This document shows, in pieces, positions 7,410 through 15,855 of a DNA stretch of 64,000 nucleotides; position 1 is the stretch's first letter; each line of letters opens with the position of its first letter. Source of the DNA: Microbacterium sp. zg-B185 (GTDB lineage: Bacteria > Actinomycetota > Actinomycetes > Actinomycetales > Microbacteriaceae); contig NZ_CP126739.1 of NCBI RefSeq assembly GCF_030246885.1, positions 1,178,001-1,242,000 of the forward strand. Direction: 5' to 3'. The translations under genes and the position numbers were made by a program. The notes beneath the pieces are model-generated. The model ran no database searches, was not told the DNA's origin, and saw only the letters and a list, made by a program, of their open reading frames with translations.

Positions 7410-8112
7410 CCGTGCACCGGCGTCGCGCGTGCCGACATACACCGCGGCGCAGGTGCGGGCGGCGGAGAAGCCCCTTCTGGAGGCCGGTGAGCCCCTGATG
7501 CGCCGAGCAGCGACGGCCCTCGCCGCGCTCGTCGCCGAAGAGCTGGGCGGAGCGGGCGGGCGGGTGCTGGTGCTCGCCGGCAGCGGCGACAACGGCGGCG
7601 ATGCGCTGTTCGCGGCCGCCGAGGTCGCCGATGCGCCGGGCGTTGCCGTCGACGTCCTCCTCACCTCCGCCCGGGTGCACGAGTCCGCTCTGGGCGCGGC
7701 TGTCGCGGCCGGTGCCCGCAGAGTGGATCTCCCCGAAGTCCTGGCCGCGGCATCCGATTATGACGTGGTGCTGGACGGGATCCTCGGGATCGGCGCGTCC
7801 ACCGATCCCGCTCTGCGGGGCACCGCGCGAACCGTCGTGGAAGGGCTCCTGCCCGCAGTCCGTGCGGGGGGACCGCGGGTGATCGCGGTCGACCTGCCCA
7901 GCGGACTGCAGCCCGACGACGGATCCAGCGACGGGGTCGTGCTGCCGGCATCGATCACCGTGACGTTCGGGGCGGTCAAGTCCGGGCTGACCGTCGGGAG
8001 CGGTCCCGAGCGCGCGGGGGCGATCCTCTTGGTCGACCTCGGGCTTACGCCCGCCCTGTCCGACGCGGAGCCGGCCGGTTCGGCATCCGTCGCCGCCGTC
8101 ATCCCGGGCTGA
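7402..8112 (+). CDS. nnrE: NAD(P)H-hydrate epimerase, YjeF N-terminal domain
   Basis: The 236-residue protein consists only of the YjeF N-terminal (epimerase) domain. It interconverts R- and S-NAD(P)HX, the damaged hydrated cofactors, for repair by a separate dehydratase. Recognisable are LLEAGEPLMRRAATAL at residues 25-40, the phosphate-binding AGSGDNGGDAL at 59-69, DGILGIGAS and AVDLPSGLQPD. No dehydratase domain follows, so NnrD must lie elsewhere. It starts inside the end of the BrkB-like gene (8-base overlap), so translation is probably coupled. Confidence 0.9.
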   Translation: MADRAPASRVPTYTAAQVRAAEKPLLEAGEPLMRRAATALAALVAEELGGAGGRVLVLAGSGDNGGDALFAAAEVADAPGVAVDVLLTSARVHESALGAAVAAGARRVDLPEVLAAASDYDVVLDGILGIGASTDPALRGTARTVVEGLLPAVRAGGPRVIAVDLPSGLQPDDGSSDGVVLPASITVTFGAVKSGLTVGSGPERAGAILLVDLGLTPALSDAEPAGSASVAAVIPG

Positions 8113-8164
8113 GCGGCGCGCCTCGGCAGGGCGGTTGGCCCCGACCCGTGCCCAGCTCGAGCCG

Positions 8165-8896
8165 CTATCGCGCGTAGCGCTCGACGAAGGCCTTGAGTAT
8201 GAGGCTCGGCGCCGACACCGCCGCGCGGCGTACCGCGGCGAGAGTGAGCTCGAGCTCGTCGGCCCCGAAATACCCATGGTCGGCGTACGCGTGGATGCGG
8301 GTCGTGATGCCGTCCACGTCGAGTTCGGGATGGAACTGCGTCGCGTAGACGTTCGCACCGACCCGGAACATCTGCACCGGGCACAGCGGCGAGGAAGCCA
8401 GCAGCACGGCGGGGGACGGCAGCGCCGAAATCGCCTCCTTGTGCCCGACGAATGCCGAGAAGGTCCGTGGCATCGCGGCCAGGAGCGGGTCGGCCCGCCC
8501 CGCAGCGGTGAGCGTGACGGGGACCACGCTGATCGGTTCGGAGTGGGCACGATCGATGGTCGCGCCGAGGTGCGTGCCCACCGTGCCGACCCCGTAACAG
8601 GCGCCCAGGAAGGGGAAGTCCCGCGCCACCACCTCGTTCAGCAGGCGCGCGAACTCCGCCTCGACGCGGTGCTGCACGGCGGACTTGTCCTCGGGCGGGT
8701 CCGACGCGTTGAACGGTCCGCCGCCGACGAAGATGCCCGACAGCTCGTCCAGGTCCAGGGCGGGCATCGGCCCCGCCTCGAGGCGGACGCGGATGAGCTG
8801 GTCCGCGGACAGTCCGGTGTAGCGCAGGAAGAGCGCGTACTCCTCGTCGGCCGGCTGGTCCTCAGCCCTCGTGGCGAGCAGGACGAACGGCTTCAT
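8165..8896 (-). CDS. Class I glutamine amidotransferase-like protein
   Basis: The 243-residue protein has a complete class I glutamine amidotransferase triad: Cys100 in the nucleophile elbow GACYGVG, with His189 and Glu191 in ATQFHPELD. It resembles stand-alone GMP-synthase-like glutamine amidotransferases rather than a biosynthetic subunit, and no synthetase partner lies nearby. It may hydrolyse gamma-glutamyl compounds or serve an unlinked enzyme. GAGGTG lies 5 bases before the ATG. It sits 49 bases downstream of glgP on the same strand. Confidence 0.85.
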   Translation of the reverse strand: MKPFVLLATRAEDQPADEEYALFLRYTGLSADQLIRVRLEAGPMPALDLDELSGIFVGGGPFNASDPPEDKSAVQHRVEAEFARLLNEVVARDFPFLGACYGVGTVGTHLGATIDRAHSEPISVVPVTLTAAGRADPLLAAMPRTFSAFVGHKEAISALPSPAVLLASSPLCPVQMFRVGANVYATQFHPELDVDGITTRIHAYADHGYFGADELELTLAAVRRAAVSAPSLILKAFVERYAR

Positions 8897-8945
8897 GGCG
8901 TCACCTCGGGTTTTCGTGCGGCGTCGGTGTGCGGGTCGGCGCGGA

Positions 8946-11507
8946 TCAGGATGCGTAGGTGATCAGGCCCAGTTCGACGGGGGACACCAGCTGCGGGTGC
9001 GTCGGCACGACGCGGACCGTGTAGCCGAAGCTGCCGGTCACGGTGAGCGGAAGGATGCCGGTGAACTGGGTCACCTCGTCCACGGGCACCCCCGCCGGGG
9101 TGAGCCGGTATACCGCGTGGTCGCGCGCGAGGCCGTCGTCCTCGTCGGTGCGGCCGTACACCAGCTCCACCGCGACGTCGTCGGGCGAGAGCCCGTCCAG
9201 GCGCACCCCGGCGCTCACCTGCAGGACATCGCCGGCCTGTGCCTGCGCGGGGATGCCCGAGCTGTCGACGCTGTCGACCCGTACGTCCTGCCACGAGTCC
9301 TTCACCCGGGTCACGAAGGCGGACAGCTCCTTCGCCCCGGCGAACCCGTCGGCTCGCAGCGCGGCGTCGTGCTGGGCGGCGGGAACGTACAGGCGGGTGA
9401 CGTACTCCTGCACCATCCGGTCGCTCGTGGCCTTTTTTCCCAGCCCGGTCATCGTGTGCCGCACCATTCGCAGCCATCCGAGCGGGATGCCGCCCTCGCG
9501 GTCGTAGAACTTGGGCACGAGCTGGTGCTCGATCAGGTCGTAGAGGGCGGTCGCCTCGGCGTCGTCGCGCTCCTCGTCGCTGGCGGCGGTGTCGGCGGTG
9601 GGGATCGCCCAGCCGTTCTGGCCGTCGAACCACTCATCCCACCAGCCGTCCATGATCGAGAGGTTCAGCACGCCGTTGAGAGCCGCCTTCATCCCCGACG
9701 TGCCGCACGCCTCGAGCGGACGCAGCGGATTGTTCAGCCAGACATCGCAACCGGGGTAGAGGCTCTTGGCGAGCGTGATGTCGTAGTCGGGAAGGAAGAC
9801 GATGCGTCCGCGCACCTTCGGGTCCCGGCTGAAGCGCACCAGCTGCTGGATGAGGATCTTGCCGGAGTCATCGGCGGGGTGGGACTTTCCGCCGATCACG
9901 ATCTGCACCGGCCGCTCCGGATCGGTCAGCAGCTTCGTCAGACGCTCGGGGTCGCGCAGCATCAGCGTCAGGCGTTTGTACGTCGGCACACGACGGGCGA
10001 ACCCGATGGTCAGGACGTCGGGATCGAGCATGTCCTCTATCCATGCCGGCGCCACGCCGCTGCCGTGCGAGCGGGCAGCCGCACCGACCCGCCGCCGAGC
10101 CTCGGCCACGAGCTCGTTCTTCATCTGCGAGCGGACCCCCCACAGCTCGCCGTCGCTGACGACGTTGTTGTCGGTCCAGTCGTGCGCGGTGCTGTGCGCG
10201 TCGCCGAAGGCGCGCTCGCTCAGTGCCTTGATGGCGCCGTGCACCCATGTGGGGGCGTGCACGCCGTTGGTGATGGACGTGATCGGCACCTCGTCGGTAT
10301 CGACGCCGGGCCAGAGCGCCCCGAACATGCCGCGACTGACCTCCCCGTGCAGCAGAGAGACGCCGTTCGCGTGCTGGCCGAGATGCAGGCCGAGCACGGC
10401 CATGTTGAACACGCTGGAATCTCCGCCGTCGTAGTCCTCGAGCCCGAGTGCGAGTGCCCGCTCGGGATCCAGGCCGGCGAACAGGCGCCCGGCGAGGAAA
10501 TCGGCGATCAGGCCCCGGGGAAACCGGTCGATGCCGGCCGGCACCGGGGTGTGTGTCGTGAACACGGTGGAGGCGCGCACCTGGGCCAGCGCCGCGTCGA
10601 AGCTCAGCTGGTCATGGGTGATGAGCTCCGACATCCGCTCGAGGCCCTGGAACCCGGCGTGGCCTTCGTTCGTGTGGTAGACCTCGGGCGTGGGCCGACC
10701 CGTGACCGCGCAGAAGGCGCGCACGGCACGTACGCCGCCGACGCCCAGCAGCAGCTCCTGCAGCAGGCGGTGTTCGCCGCCGCCGCCGTAGAGGCGGTCG
10801 GTGACGCGGCGCATCTCCTCGGAGTTGGCGGGGACTTCGGAATCCAGCAGAAGCAGGGGGATCCGGCCGATGTCGGCGACCCAGACGCGAGCGTGCAGCT
10901 GCCGGTCACCGGGCAGGTCCAGCGTGACCTCGACGGGCGTGCCGTCGTGATCGCGCAGCAGGGTAAGCCCGAGGCCGTACGGATCCAGCAGCGGATAGCT
11001 TTCGTGCTGCCAGCCGTCGTCCCCGATCGACTGGCGGAAGTATCCGGCGCGGTAGAAGAGTCCGACGCCGGTCAGGGGAACGCCGAGGTCGGACGCGCTC
11101 TTGAGATGATCGCCGGCGAGGATGCCCAGACCGCCGGAATACTGCGGCAGCGAGCCGTCCACGCCGAACTCGGGGGAGAAGTAGGCGATGCCGCTGGGCT
11201 TGGCGCCTTCCAGTTCCTGGAACCAGCGATCGCCGCCCAGGTAGGCGTTCAATCGTTCGTCCTCCGCAGCCACGCGCGCCACGAACTCCTCGTCGTGTGC
11301 GAGCTCGTCCAGCCGGGTCTGGCCGAGCGCACCCAGCATGCGCGAAGGGTTGCTCCCGATGCGCTCCCACAGGTCCGGATCCATCGACGCGAACAGCGCG
11401 TGCGTCGCCCGGCTCCACGACCACCGCCAGTTCGACGCGAGCCGGTTCAGCGGCGCGAGGGACTCGGCCAGCACGGGGCGGACGGTGAACGTTCGGATGG
11501 CCTTCAC
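8946..11507 (-). CDS. glgP: Alpha-glucan (glycogen) phosphorylase
   Basis: This 853-residue enzyme is an alpha-glucan phosphorylase of the short family found in actinobacteria and Thermotoga. It releases glucose 1-phosphate from glycogen or maltodextrin using pyridoxal phosphate. GTSGMKAALNGVLNLSIMDG is the cofactor-lysine region. The N-terminal domain (LNRLASNWRWSWS) and a C-terminal beta-sandwich extension are both typical of this subgroup. The start is GTG at 11507 with TAGAAT 6 bases in front, so it is probably leaderless. A perfect 14-bp palindrome sits just upstream of the promoter (11545-11558). The neighbouring amidotransferase gene may be cotranscribed. Confidence 0.93.
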   Translation of the reverse strand: MKAIRTFTVRPVLAESLAPLNRLASNWRWSWSRATHALFASMDPDLWERIGSNPSRMLGALGQTRLDELAHDEEFVARVAAEDERLNAYLGGDRWFQELEGAKPSGIAYFSPEFGVDGSLPQYSGGLGILAGDHLKSASDLGVPLTGVGLFYRAGYFRQSIGDDGWQHESYPLLDPYGLGLTLLRDHDGTPVEVTLDLPGDRQLHARVWVADIGRIPLLLLDSEVPANSEEMRRVTDRLYGGGGEHRLLQELLLGVGGVRAVRAFCAVTGRPTPEVYHTNEGHAGFQGLERMSELITHDQLSFDAALAQVRASTVFTTHTPVPAGIDRFPRGLIADFLAGRLFAGLDPERALALGLEDYDGGDSSVFNMAVLGLHLGQHANGVSLLHGEVSRGMFGALWPGVDTDEVPITSITNGVHAPTWVHGAIKALSERAFGDAHSTAHDWTDNNVVSDGELWGVRSQMKNELVAEARRRVGAAARSHGSGVAPAWIEDMLDPDVLTIGFARRVPTYKRLTLMLRDPERLTKLLTDPERPVQIVIGGKSHPADDSGKILIQQLVRFSRDPKVRGRIVFLPDYDITLAKSLYPGCDVWLNNPLRPLEACGTSGMKAALNGVLNLSIMDGWWDEWFDGQNGWAIPTADTAASDEERDDAEATALYDLIEHQLVPKFYDREGGIPLGWLRMVRHTMTGLGKKATSDRMVQEYVTRLYVPAAQHDAALRADGFAGAKELSAFVTRVKDSWQDVRVDSVDSSGIPAQAQAGDVLQVSAGVRLDGLSPDDVAVELVYGRTDEDDGLARDHAVYRLTPAGVPVDEVTQFTGILPLTVTGSFGYTVRVVPTHPQLVSPVELGLITYAS

Positions 11508-11513
11508 GCGAAG

Positions 11514-11519
11514 ATTCTA
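11514..11519 (-). promoter_or_regulatory. -10 box of glgP, leaderless
   Basis: TAGAAT on the minus strand, 6 bases before the GTG start at 11507. Confidence 0.5.
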
Positions 11520-11544
11520 GTTGCCCAGGTCGCGAGCGCTTTCA

Positions 11545-11558
11545 CCCGCGATCGCGGG
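11545..11558. promoter_or_regulatory. Perfect 14-bp palindrome upstream of glgP
   Basis: CCCGCGATCGCGGG is fully self-complementary. Taking the transcription start at the glgP start codon, it lies at about -38 to -51, a position suited to an activator or repressor. It may also influence the divergent small gene. High GC makes short palindromes frequent, so this is tentative. Confidence 0.3.
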
Positions 11559-11670
11559 CGCCGAGCCAGCTCTTGGGAGCATCGCTGCAGGACGGACCCG
11601 GGCCGATGCCGGCGCTGACGGACCTTCCCCGGGAACCGCGTCTGCTCCGACCATTCCGGGATGACAGGAC

Positions 11671-11676
11671 TAGGCT
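11671..11676 (+). promoter_or_regulatory. -10 box of the 77-residue gene
   Basis: TAGGCT, 6 bases before the ATG at 11683; leaderless arrangement. Confidence 0.5.
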
Positions 11677-11682
11677 CGGCGC

Positions 11683-11916
11683 ATGGCTATCGCACGTCTG
11701 CACGGCGGACCCCTCGACGGACAGGTCCTCCCGCTCGAGAACCCGGATCTGGACCGACTCATCGTTCCCTACAGCGAGACGCAGGTCGTCTACGTACGCA
11801 AGGGCGATCTGGAGCGCACCGGCGAGAGCGACGGCCCCACCGAGGCGGTGTTCTGGTTCGTGGAGGCGCAGGACGACATCGACCCGTACGCCGACGAGCC
11901 CCGTGACCGCCGCTGA
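11683..11916 (+). CDS. Conserved small protein of unknown function, HGGPLDGQ type
   Basis: This 77-residue acidic protein starts MAIARLHGGPLDGQ. The H/R-GGPxDG opening recurs in many small actinobacterial and phage proteins of unknown function. It is predicted mostly beta, with a conserved aromatic stretch (AVFWFVEA) near residue 60, and has no membrane segment, signal or cysteine. The ATG follows a -10 box. The last 14 bases overlap the likely GTG start of the CYTH gene, so the two are probably cotranscribed and coupled. I cannot assign a function. Confidence 0.7.
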   Translation: MAIARLHGGPLDGQVLPLENPDLDRLIVPYSETQVVYVRKGDLERTGESDGPTEAVFWFVEAQDDIDPYADEPRDRR

Positions 11917-12544
11917 CTCAGGTCCACATTCGCCGGAGCCCTCGCGCTCGGTGGAGATCGAGCTCAAATTCGACGCGGACGATGAGACGCCGCTGCCGGA
12001 TCTGACCGCGCTGCCCGGCGTCGCGTCAGTCGGCGCCGCCGAACGCCGCGAGCTGGATGCGCGATACTTCGACACCGCAGAGTACGCGCTGGCTGCCGCG
12101 GGCTATGCGGTGCGGCGGCGCAGCGGCGGCCCGGATGCGGGCTGGCATGTCAAGGGTCCGCGCGTCGGCGCAGGCCGCACCGAGCTCGGCTGGCCCCTCG
12201 GCGAATCAGCCGAAGAAGAGGTGCCCGACGACGTGCGTGCCGGCATCGCCGACGTGACGGATGCCGATCTTCGACCGATCGCGCGCATCCTCAACTCGCG
12301 CACGGCATACGCCGTGCTCTCAGCCGACGGCACCGTGATCGCGGAGTTCGTCGACGATCGCGTCACCGCCACCGACGTGCGCACCGGCGCGGTCCGTGCG
12401 TGGCGCGAGTGGGAGATCGAGCTCGGCCCCGCCGCCTCCGCGGATCCCCGAGAGTTCTTCGCAGCGGTCGAGGCGGCGGTGTTCACCGCAGGGGGTCGGA
12501 CCGCGGCATCCAGTTCGAAGCTCGCCCGCGCCCTGGGCTACTGA
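11903..12544 (+). CDS. CYTH domain protein (triphosphate tunnel metalloenzyme)
   Basis: The 213-residue protein is a CYTH-family tunnel metalloenzyme. The defining ExExK is EIELK at residues 18-22, followed by ARYFDT, AVRRRSGGPDAGWHVKGP, FVDDRV and WREWEIEL, whose charged residues line the tunnel and bind triphosphate and metal. Family members hydrolyse thiamine triphosphate or inorganic triphosphate, or cyclise ATP; the single domain without a CHAD partner fits a triphosphatase. I prefer the GTG at 11903, overlapping the upstream gene; a GTG at 11951 is a shorter alternative that would begin immediately at the motif. Confidence 0.85.
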   Translation: MTAADSGPHSPEPSRSVEIELKFDADDETPLPDLTALPGVASVGAAERRELDARYFDTAEYALAAAGYAVRRRSGGPDAGWHVKGPRVGAGRTELGWPLGESAEEEVPDDVRAGIADVTDADLRPIARILNSRTAYAVLSADGTVIAEFVDDRVTATDVRTGAVRAWREWEIELGPAASADPREFFAAVEAAVFTAGGRTAASSSKLARALGY

Positions 12545-12573
12545 GGGACCGACGCCGGCTCAGCCGGGACGCG

Positions 12574-13971
12574 TCAGAGATTGATCATGTGGCCGGTCAG
12601 GCCGTGGAACGCCTCTTGGACCGCCTCGGAGAGCGTGGGGTGCGTGTGCACGTTGCGCGCCGCCTCGAGTGCGGTGAGATCCCACTTCTGGGCGAGTGTC
12701 AGCTCGGGGAGCAGCTCGGACACGTCGGGGCCGATCATGTGGCCACCGAGCAGTTCGAGGTGCTCGCCGTCCGCGATCAGCTTGACGAACCCGATCGGCT
12801 CGCCGAGGCCGTTGGCCTTGCCGTTGGCGGAGAAGGGGAACTTCGCGACCTTCACGTCATACCCGGCATCCCGCGCCTGCTGCTCGGTCAGGCCGAACGA
12901 TGCCACCTGGGGGGAGCAGAACGTCGCCCGCGGCATCATGCGGTAATCGCCCAGCGCCATGGTCTCCGCCTTGCCGATGGTCTCGGCGGCGACGATGCCC
13001 TGTGCCTCGGCGACGTGGGCGAGCTGCAGCTTGGCGGTCACGTCGCCGATCGCGTAGATGTGCGGGACGCTCGTGTGCATGTAGTCATCGATGTCGATGG
13101 CGCCGCGGTCGGTGAGTGTGACCCCGGTCTTCTCGAGGCCGAAGTTCTCGACGTTCGGCGCGAAGCCGATCGACATGAGCACCTTGTCGGCGTCGATCGA
13201 GCCGGCGTTGCCGGCCTTGTCGGTGTAGGCGACCGTGACACGGTCGCCGTGGTCGGTCACCGTCTCGACCTTCGTGGAGGTGAGGATCTCCACGCCGTAC
13301 TTCTTGTACTGGCGGGCGATCTCCTTCGACACGTCGGCGTCCTCGGCGGGCAGCGCCCGGTCGAGGAACTCGATGATCGTGACCTTGACGCCGTAGTTGA
13401 CCAGGACGAAGGCGAACTCCATGCCGATCGCACCCGCGCCGACGATCACGATCGAGCCGGGCAGCTCGCGCGAGAGGATCTGCTCCTCGTACGTCACGAC
13501 GTTGGCGCCGAGTTGGACCCCCGGAAGCAGGCGGACCTTCGAGCCCGTCGAGATGATCGCATTGTCGAAGGTGACCCGCTCCACCTGACCGTCGGCCTTG
13601 GTGACGTCGATGGTGTGGTCGTCGACGAAGCTGCCGCGACCCTCGTACTCGGTCACCTTGTTCTTCTTCATCAGGAAGTGGATGCCCTTGACGTGGGTGT
13701 CCGCGACCTTGCGACTGCGATCCCACGCCGTCCCGAAGTCGAAGGAGACGTCGCCGGAGATGCCGAACAGCTCCGCCTGGTGGTGGAACACGTGCGCGAG
13801 GTCGGCGTTGCGCAGCAGCGCCTTGGAGGGGATGCAGCCCACGTTGAGGCAGACACCGCCCCAGTACTTCTCCTCGATGATCGCAACCGAAAGACCGAGC
13901 TGAGCCGCTCGGACGGCCGCGACGTATCCGCCGGGGCCGGCGCCGAGGATGGCGACGTCGTAGTGAGGCAT
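12574..13971 (-). CDS. lpdA: Dihydrolipoyl dehydrogenase (E3)
   Basis: The 465-residue flavoprotein reoxidises dihydrolipoamide in the pyruvate and 2-oxoglutarate dehydrogenase complexes and in glycine cleavage. The FAD Rossmann motif is [10 protein letters not shown] (residues 10-19), the redox disulfide is Cys41-Cys46 in [13 protein letters not shown], an NAD-binding [10 protein letters not shown] follows in the middle, and the C-terminal [14 protein letters not shown] gives the catalytic His-Glu. Only 9 bases separate it from the stop of copC, and no promoter box is visible, so it may be read from the copC promoter. The OdhI/GarA-type regulator of 2-oxoglutarate dehydrogenase is encoded 2 kb away. 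Confidence 0.95.
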   Translation of the reverse strand: MPHYDVAILGAGPGGYVAAVRAAQLGLSVAIIEEKYWGGVCLNVGCIPSKALLRNADLAHVFHHQAELFGISGDVSFDFGTAWDRSRKVADTHVKGIHFLMKKNKVTEYEGRGSFVDDHTIDVTKADGQVERVTFDNAIISTGSKVRLLPGVQLGANVVTYEEQILSRELPGSIVIVGAGAIGMEFAFVLVNYGVKVTIIEFLDRALPAEDADVSKEIARQYKKYGVEILTSTKVETVTDHGDRVTVAYTDKAGNAGSIDADKVLMSIGFAPNVENFGLEKTGVTLTDRGAIDIDDYMHTSVPHIYAIGDVTAKLQLAHVAEAQGIVAAETIGKAETMALGDYRMMPRATFCSPQVASFGLTEQQARDAGYDVKVAKFPFSANGKANGLGEPIGFVKLIADGEHLELLGGHMIGPDVSELLPELTLAQKWDLTALEAARNVHTHPTLSEAVQEAFHGLTGHMINL

Positions 13972-13980
13972 GGCTCAAGC

Positions 13981-14685
13981 CTATCGTCCGGCAGGGGGCG
14001 CGGAGTCGGGCGAGGGCGCGTCGCCCGGCGTGGCCGGAGGGCCCGCACGGAGGGCCTCCTGGTCCCGCAGCCGACGTGCTCGGGAGACCAGGAGATACAC
14101 CACGGCGCCGCCCACGAGTGCGACCAGCAGCAGGCCGCCGATGACCCACGGCAGCGCCGGGTTGCCGCTGTCCGCCGGGACCGGCGCCGCCGTCGGGGTG
14201 GCCGTCGCCTCTTGGCTGGGCGTCTCGCTGGGCGTGCCGGTGGCCGAAGGACTCGACGTCGGGGTCGGTGACGGAGCCGGGGCGGGTGTCACCGAGAACG
14301 CGAACTCGCCCGAGATGGGGTGTCCATCGCTGGAGACGACCTTCCACAGCACGGTGACCGGTCCGGATGCCGTTCCCGTCAGCGGCTGCGTCACGAGCGT
14401 GCCCTCGACGACGGGGTCGCCGTCGGCGAGCGTCGTGCCCGCGGCATCCGTCACCTGCAACTCGGTGGCACCGGGATCGCTCGCGAGCTCGCCGCTGAAG
14501 GTCAGCGTCAACTGCGGGGGAAGCGTCTCCAGCGCCGCGCCCGCCGGGGGATCGGTCGAGATCAGCTCGTCGTGGGCATGGGCCGGAGAGGCGACCAGGA
14601 CGCCCGCGGTGGCGAGCAGGAGTGCGGTGGCCGTCGCAGCGAGGGAGCGGACGAGGGAGCGAGGGGAGGTCGTTGTCGGGCGCAT
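13981..14685 (-). CDS. copC: CopC domain copper resistance protein, membrane anchored
   Basis: The 234-residue protein is exported. After the signal peptide (cleavage after AHA at residue 37) the mature protein begins with His38, as in CopC, where the N-terminal His helps bind Cu(II). HDELISTDPPAGA and SSDGHPISGEFAFSV are the two conserved CopC segments. A long Ser/Thr/Pro linker leads to one C-terminal membrane helix (PWVIGGLLLVALVGGAVVYL) and a basic tail. No CopD or YcnI gene is adjacent. TAGCCT lies 7 bases before the ATG. It is divergent from a copper storage protein gene, which supports a role in copper handling. Confidence 0.88.
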   Translation of the reverse strand: MRPTTTSPRSLVRSLAATATALLLATAGVLVASPAHAHDELISTDPPAGAALETLPPQLTLTFSGELASDPGATELQVTDAAGTTLADGDPVVEGTLVTQPLTGTASGPVTVLWKVVSSDGHPISGEFAFSVTPAPAPSPTPTSSPSATGTPSETPSQEATATPTAAPVPADSGNPALPWVIGGLLLVALVGGAVVYLLVSRARRLRDQEALRAGPPATPGDAPSPDSAPPAGR

Positions 14686-14692
14686 CCGGTCA

Positions 14693-14698
14693 AGGCTA
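14693..14698 (-). promoter_or_regulatory. -10 box of copC, leaderless
   Basis: TAGCCT on the minus strand, 7 bases before the ATG at 14685. Confidence 0.45.
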
Positions 14699-14834
14699 CG
14701 CCGCCCTGCTGAGTGTGACGGGCAGGTGAAATCCTCCTGTGCGCGACGCGAATGCCCGTGACGTCCGAACGGGCGGAGAGTAGCGTTCGCAGGGGCGGCA
14801 GCCGCCGTCCGGGAGAGATCGGAAGGAGTGTCTC

Positions 14835-15236
14835 GTGGACTCGATGATGATGGACATGATGGCCAAGGACGGCATGTCGATGCCGGGCATGAGCACGATG
14901 GACATGTCGCTCATGCAGGCCTGTCTGGACGCCTGCTCGGCATGCGAGCAGGCCTGCACGGTGTGTTCCACCCAGATGATGTCGTGCGCGCCGGCGTGCA
15001 TGAACTGCGCCGACATGTGCAACACGATGATGCGCGCCATGCTGCGACTGCAGGGCATGACCCCAGCCGTGCTGATGTCGATGCTCGACGCGTGCATCGC
15101 CATGTGCTCGCTGTGCATGGACGAGTGCTTGGAGCACGCGGACGAGAGCGAAGTGTGCAGAATGTGCGCGCAGTCCTGCAAGGCGTGCGTGGATGCCTGC
15201 ATGGCACTGAAGGACAGCATGATGAAGATGGCCTGA
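14835..15236 (+). CDS. csp: Four-helix-bundle copper storage protein (Csp/DUF326), Cys- and Met-rich
   Basis: The 133-residue protein has 18 cysteines, mostly as CxxC and CxxxC pairs on predicted helices (for example ACLDACSACEQAC), which is the pattern of cytosolic Csp proteins that load many Cu(I) ions along the core of a four-helix bundle. There is no signal peptide. Its first 27 residues contain 12 methionines, an extension that may add Cu(I) binding or delivery. The GTG start has a strong Shine-Dalgarno (GGAAGGAG at 14821-14828). It is divergent from copC, consistent with shared copper control, although I could not identify a CsoR or CueR operator. Confidence 0.9.
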   Translation: MDSMMMDMMAKDGMSMPGMSTMDMSLMQACLDACSACEQACTVCSTQMMSCAPACMNCADMCNTMMRAMLRLQGMTPAVLMSMLDACIAMCSLCMDECLEHADESEVCRMCAQSCKACVDACMALKDSMMKMA

Positions 15237-15287
15237 GCCCGGGGCAGATCTCGATCACGGCCGTTCGCAGGTGTCGCCGACGGGGGA

Positions 15288-15377
15288 GATCTCGATACGC
15301 GCCGCTTCGCGGCGCTACTCGATCTTGCGGTGAGTCGCATCAACGCCGCTGCGCGGCATTGATCCGACTCACCGCAA
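15288..15377. repeat. Composite hairpin element, copy A (minus orientation)
   Basis: Two adjacent hairpins are present. Hairpin 1 (15325-15377) has 19-base arms at 15325-15343 and 15359-15377 with one mismatch. Hairpin 2 (15288-15324) has GATCTCGATACGC paired imperfectly with GCTACTCGATC. Read on the minus strand the order is hairpin 1 then hairpin 2, the same as copies B (24351) and C (29525) relative to their upstream genes. The stop of the 15340-15714 gene lies inside hairpin 1. Confidence 0.8.
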
Positions 15378-15714
15378 CATTGAAACGCAGGGGTCCGGCG
15401 GACAGGACGTCGTATCGGCCGTGCAGCGCGACGGGCGTGCCCGGGCCGGCGGCCTGCGCCGCACCGGAGCCGCTCCACAGTTCGATCCGCTCCGACCCGT
15501 CAAGGGTCCGCAGCACCAGCACGCCGGCAGCGGCATCCGTCGAATCGACGATCGCATCGACCCACTCCGACGGTGTCGCGGATGCGAGCCGCGCCTGGAT
15601 CAGGTGAAGGGCGTGTCCGGGTGCGAAAGTCGAGCAGGAGTCCCCGTGGACGCACATGCACGCCGCACGCTCGCGCACCGATGCGGGCGGAAGATGGCGA
15701 TGCGGGGTCGACAC
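15340..15714 (-). CDS. Unknown protein with CxCxHxxxC motif; C-terminus encoded in a repeat
   Basis: The 124-residue protein is not one I recognise. It starts at GTG 15714, supported by AAGGAGA 5 bases upstream. Near the start is ACMCVHGDSCS (Cys19, Cys21, His23, Cys27), a plausible metal site, followed by a short helix (HALHLIQARL) and a beta-rich second half (AAGVLVLRTLDGSERIELW, VALHGRYDV) that may be a small barrel. The final 12 residues (VAVSRINAAQRR) and the stop are read from the palindromic repeat, so the original end may have been altered by insertion of that element. The position beside the copper storage gene makes a metal-related role possible but unproven. Confidence 0.6.
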   Translation of the reverse strand: MSTPHRHLPPASVRERAACMCVHGDSCSTFAPGHALHLIQARLASATPSEWVDAIVDSTDAAAGVLVLRTLDGSERIELWSGSGAAQAAGPGTPVALHGRYDVLSAGPLRFNVAVSRINAAQRR

Positions 15715-15855
15715 GAGAGTCTCCTTCGAAGTAGGTTCGGTACTCGCCAGGCTAGGCATCACGCCCCCGGCGATCACGCCAGGTGACACAAGGCGAAACA
15801 TTGCGCAGCGCCGCACCCGGCCCTTACCGAACCTTTCGGGACGCGGTCGATCCGT

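Noticed and set aside
8871..11618. 915-codon open frame opposite glgP
   Set aside because: Shadow of glgP codon use; no domain, and the opposite strand encodes a complete phosphorylase.
12400..14271. Long open frame opposite lpdA and copC
   Set aside because: Antisense shadow; both genes on the other strand have all catalytic motifs.
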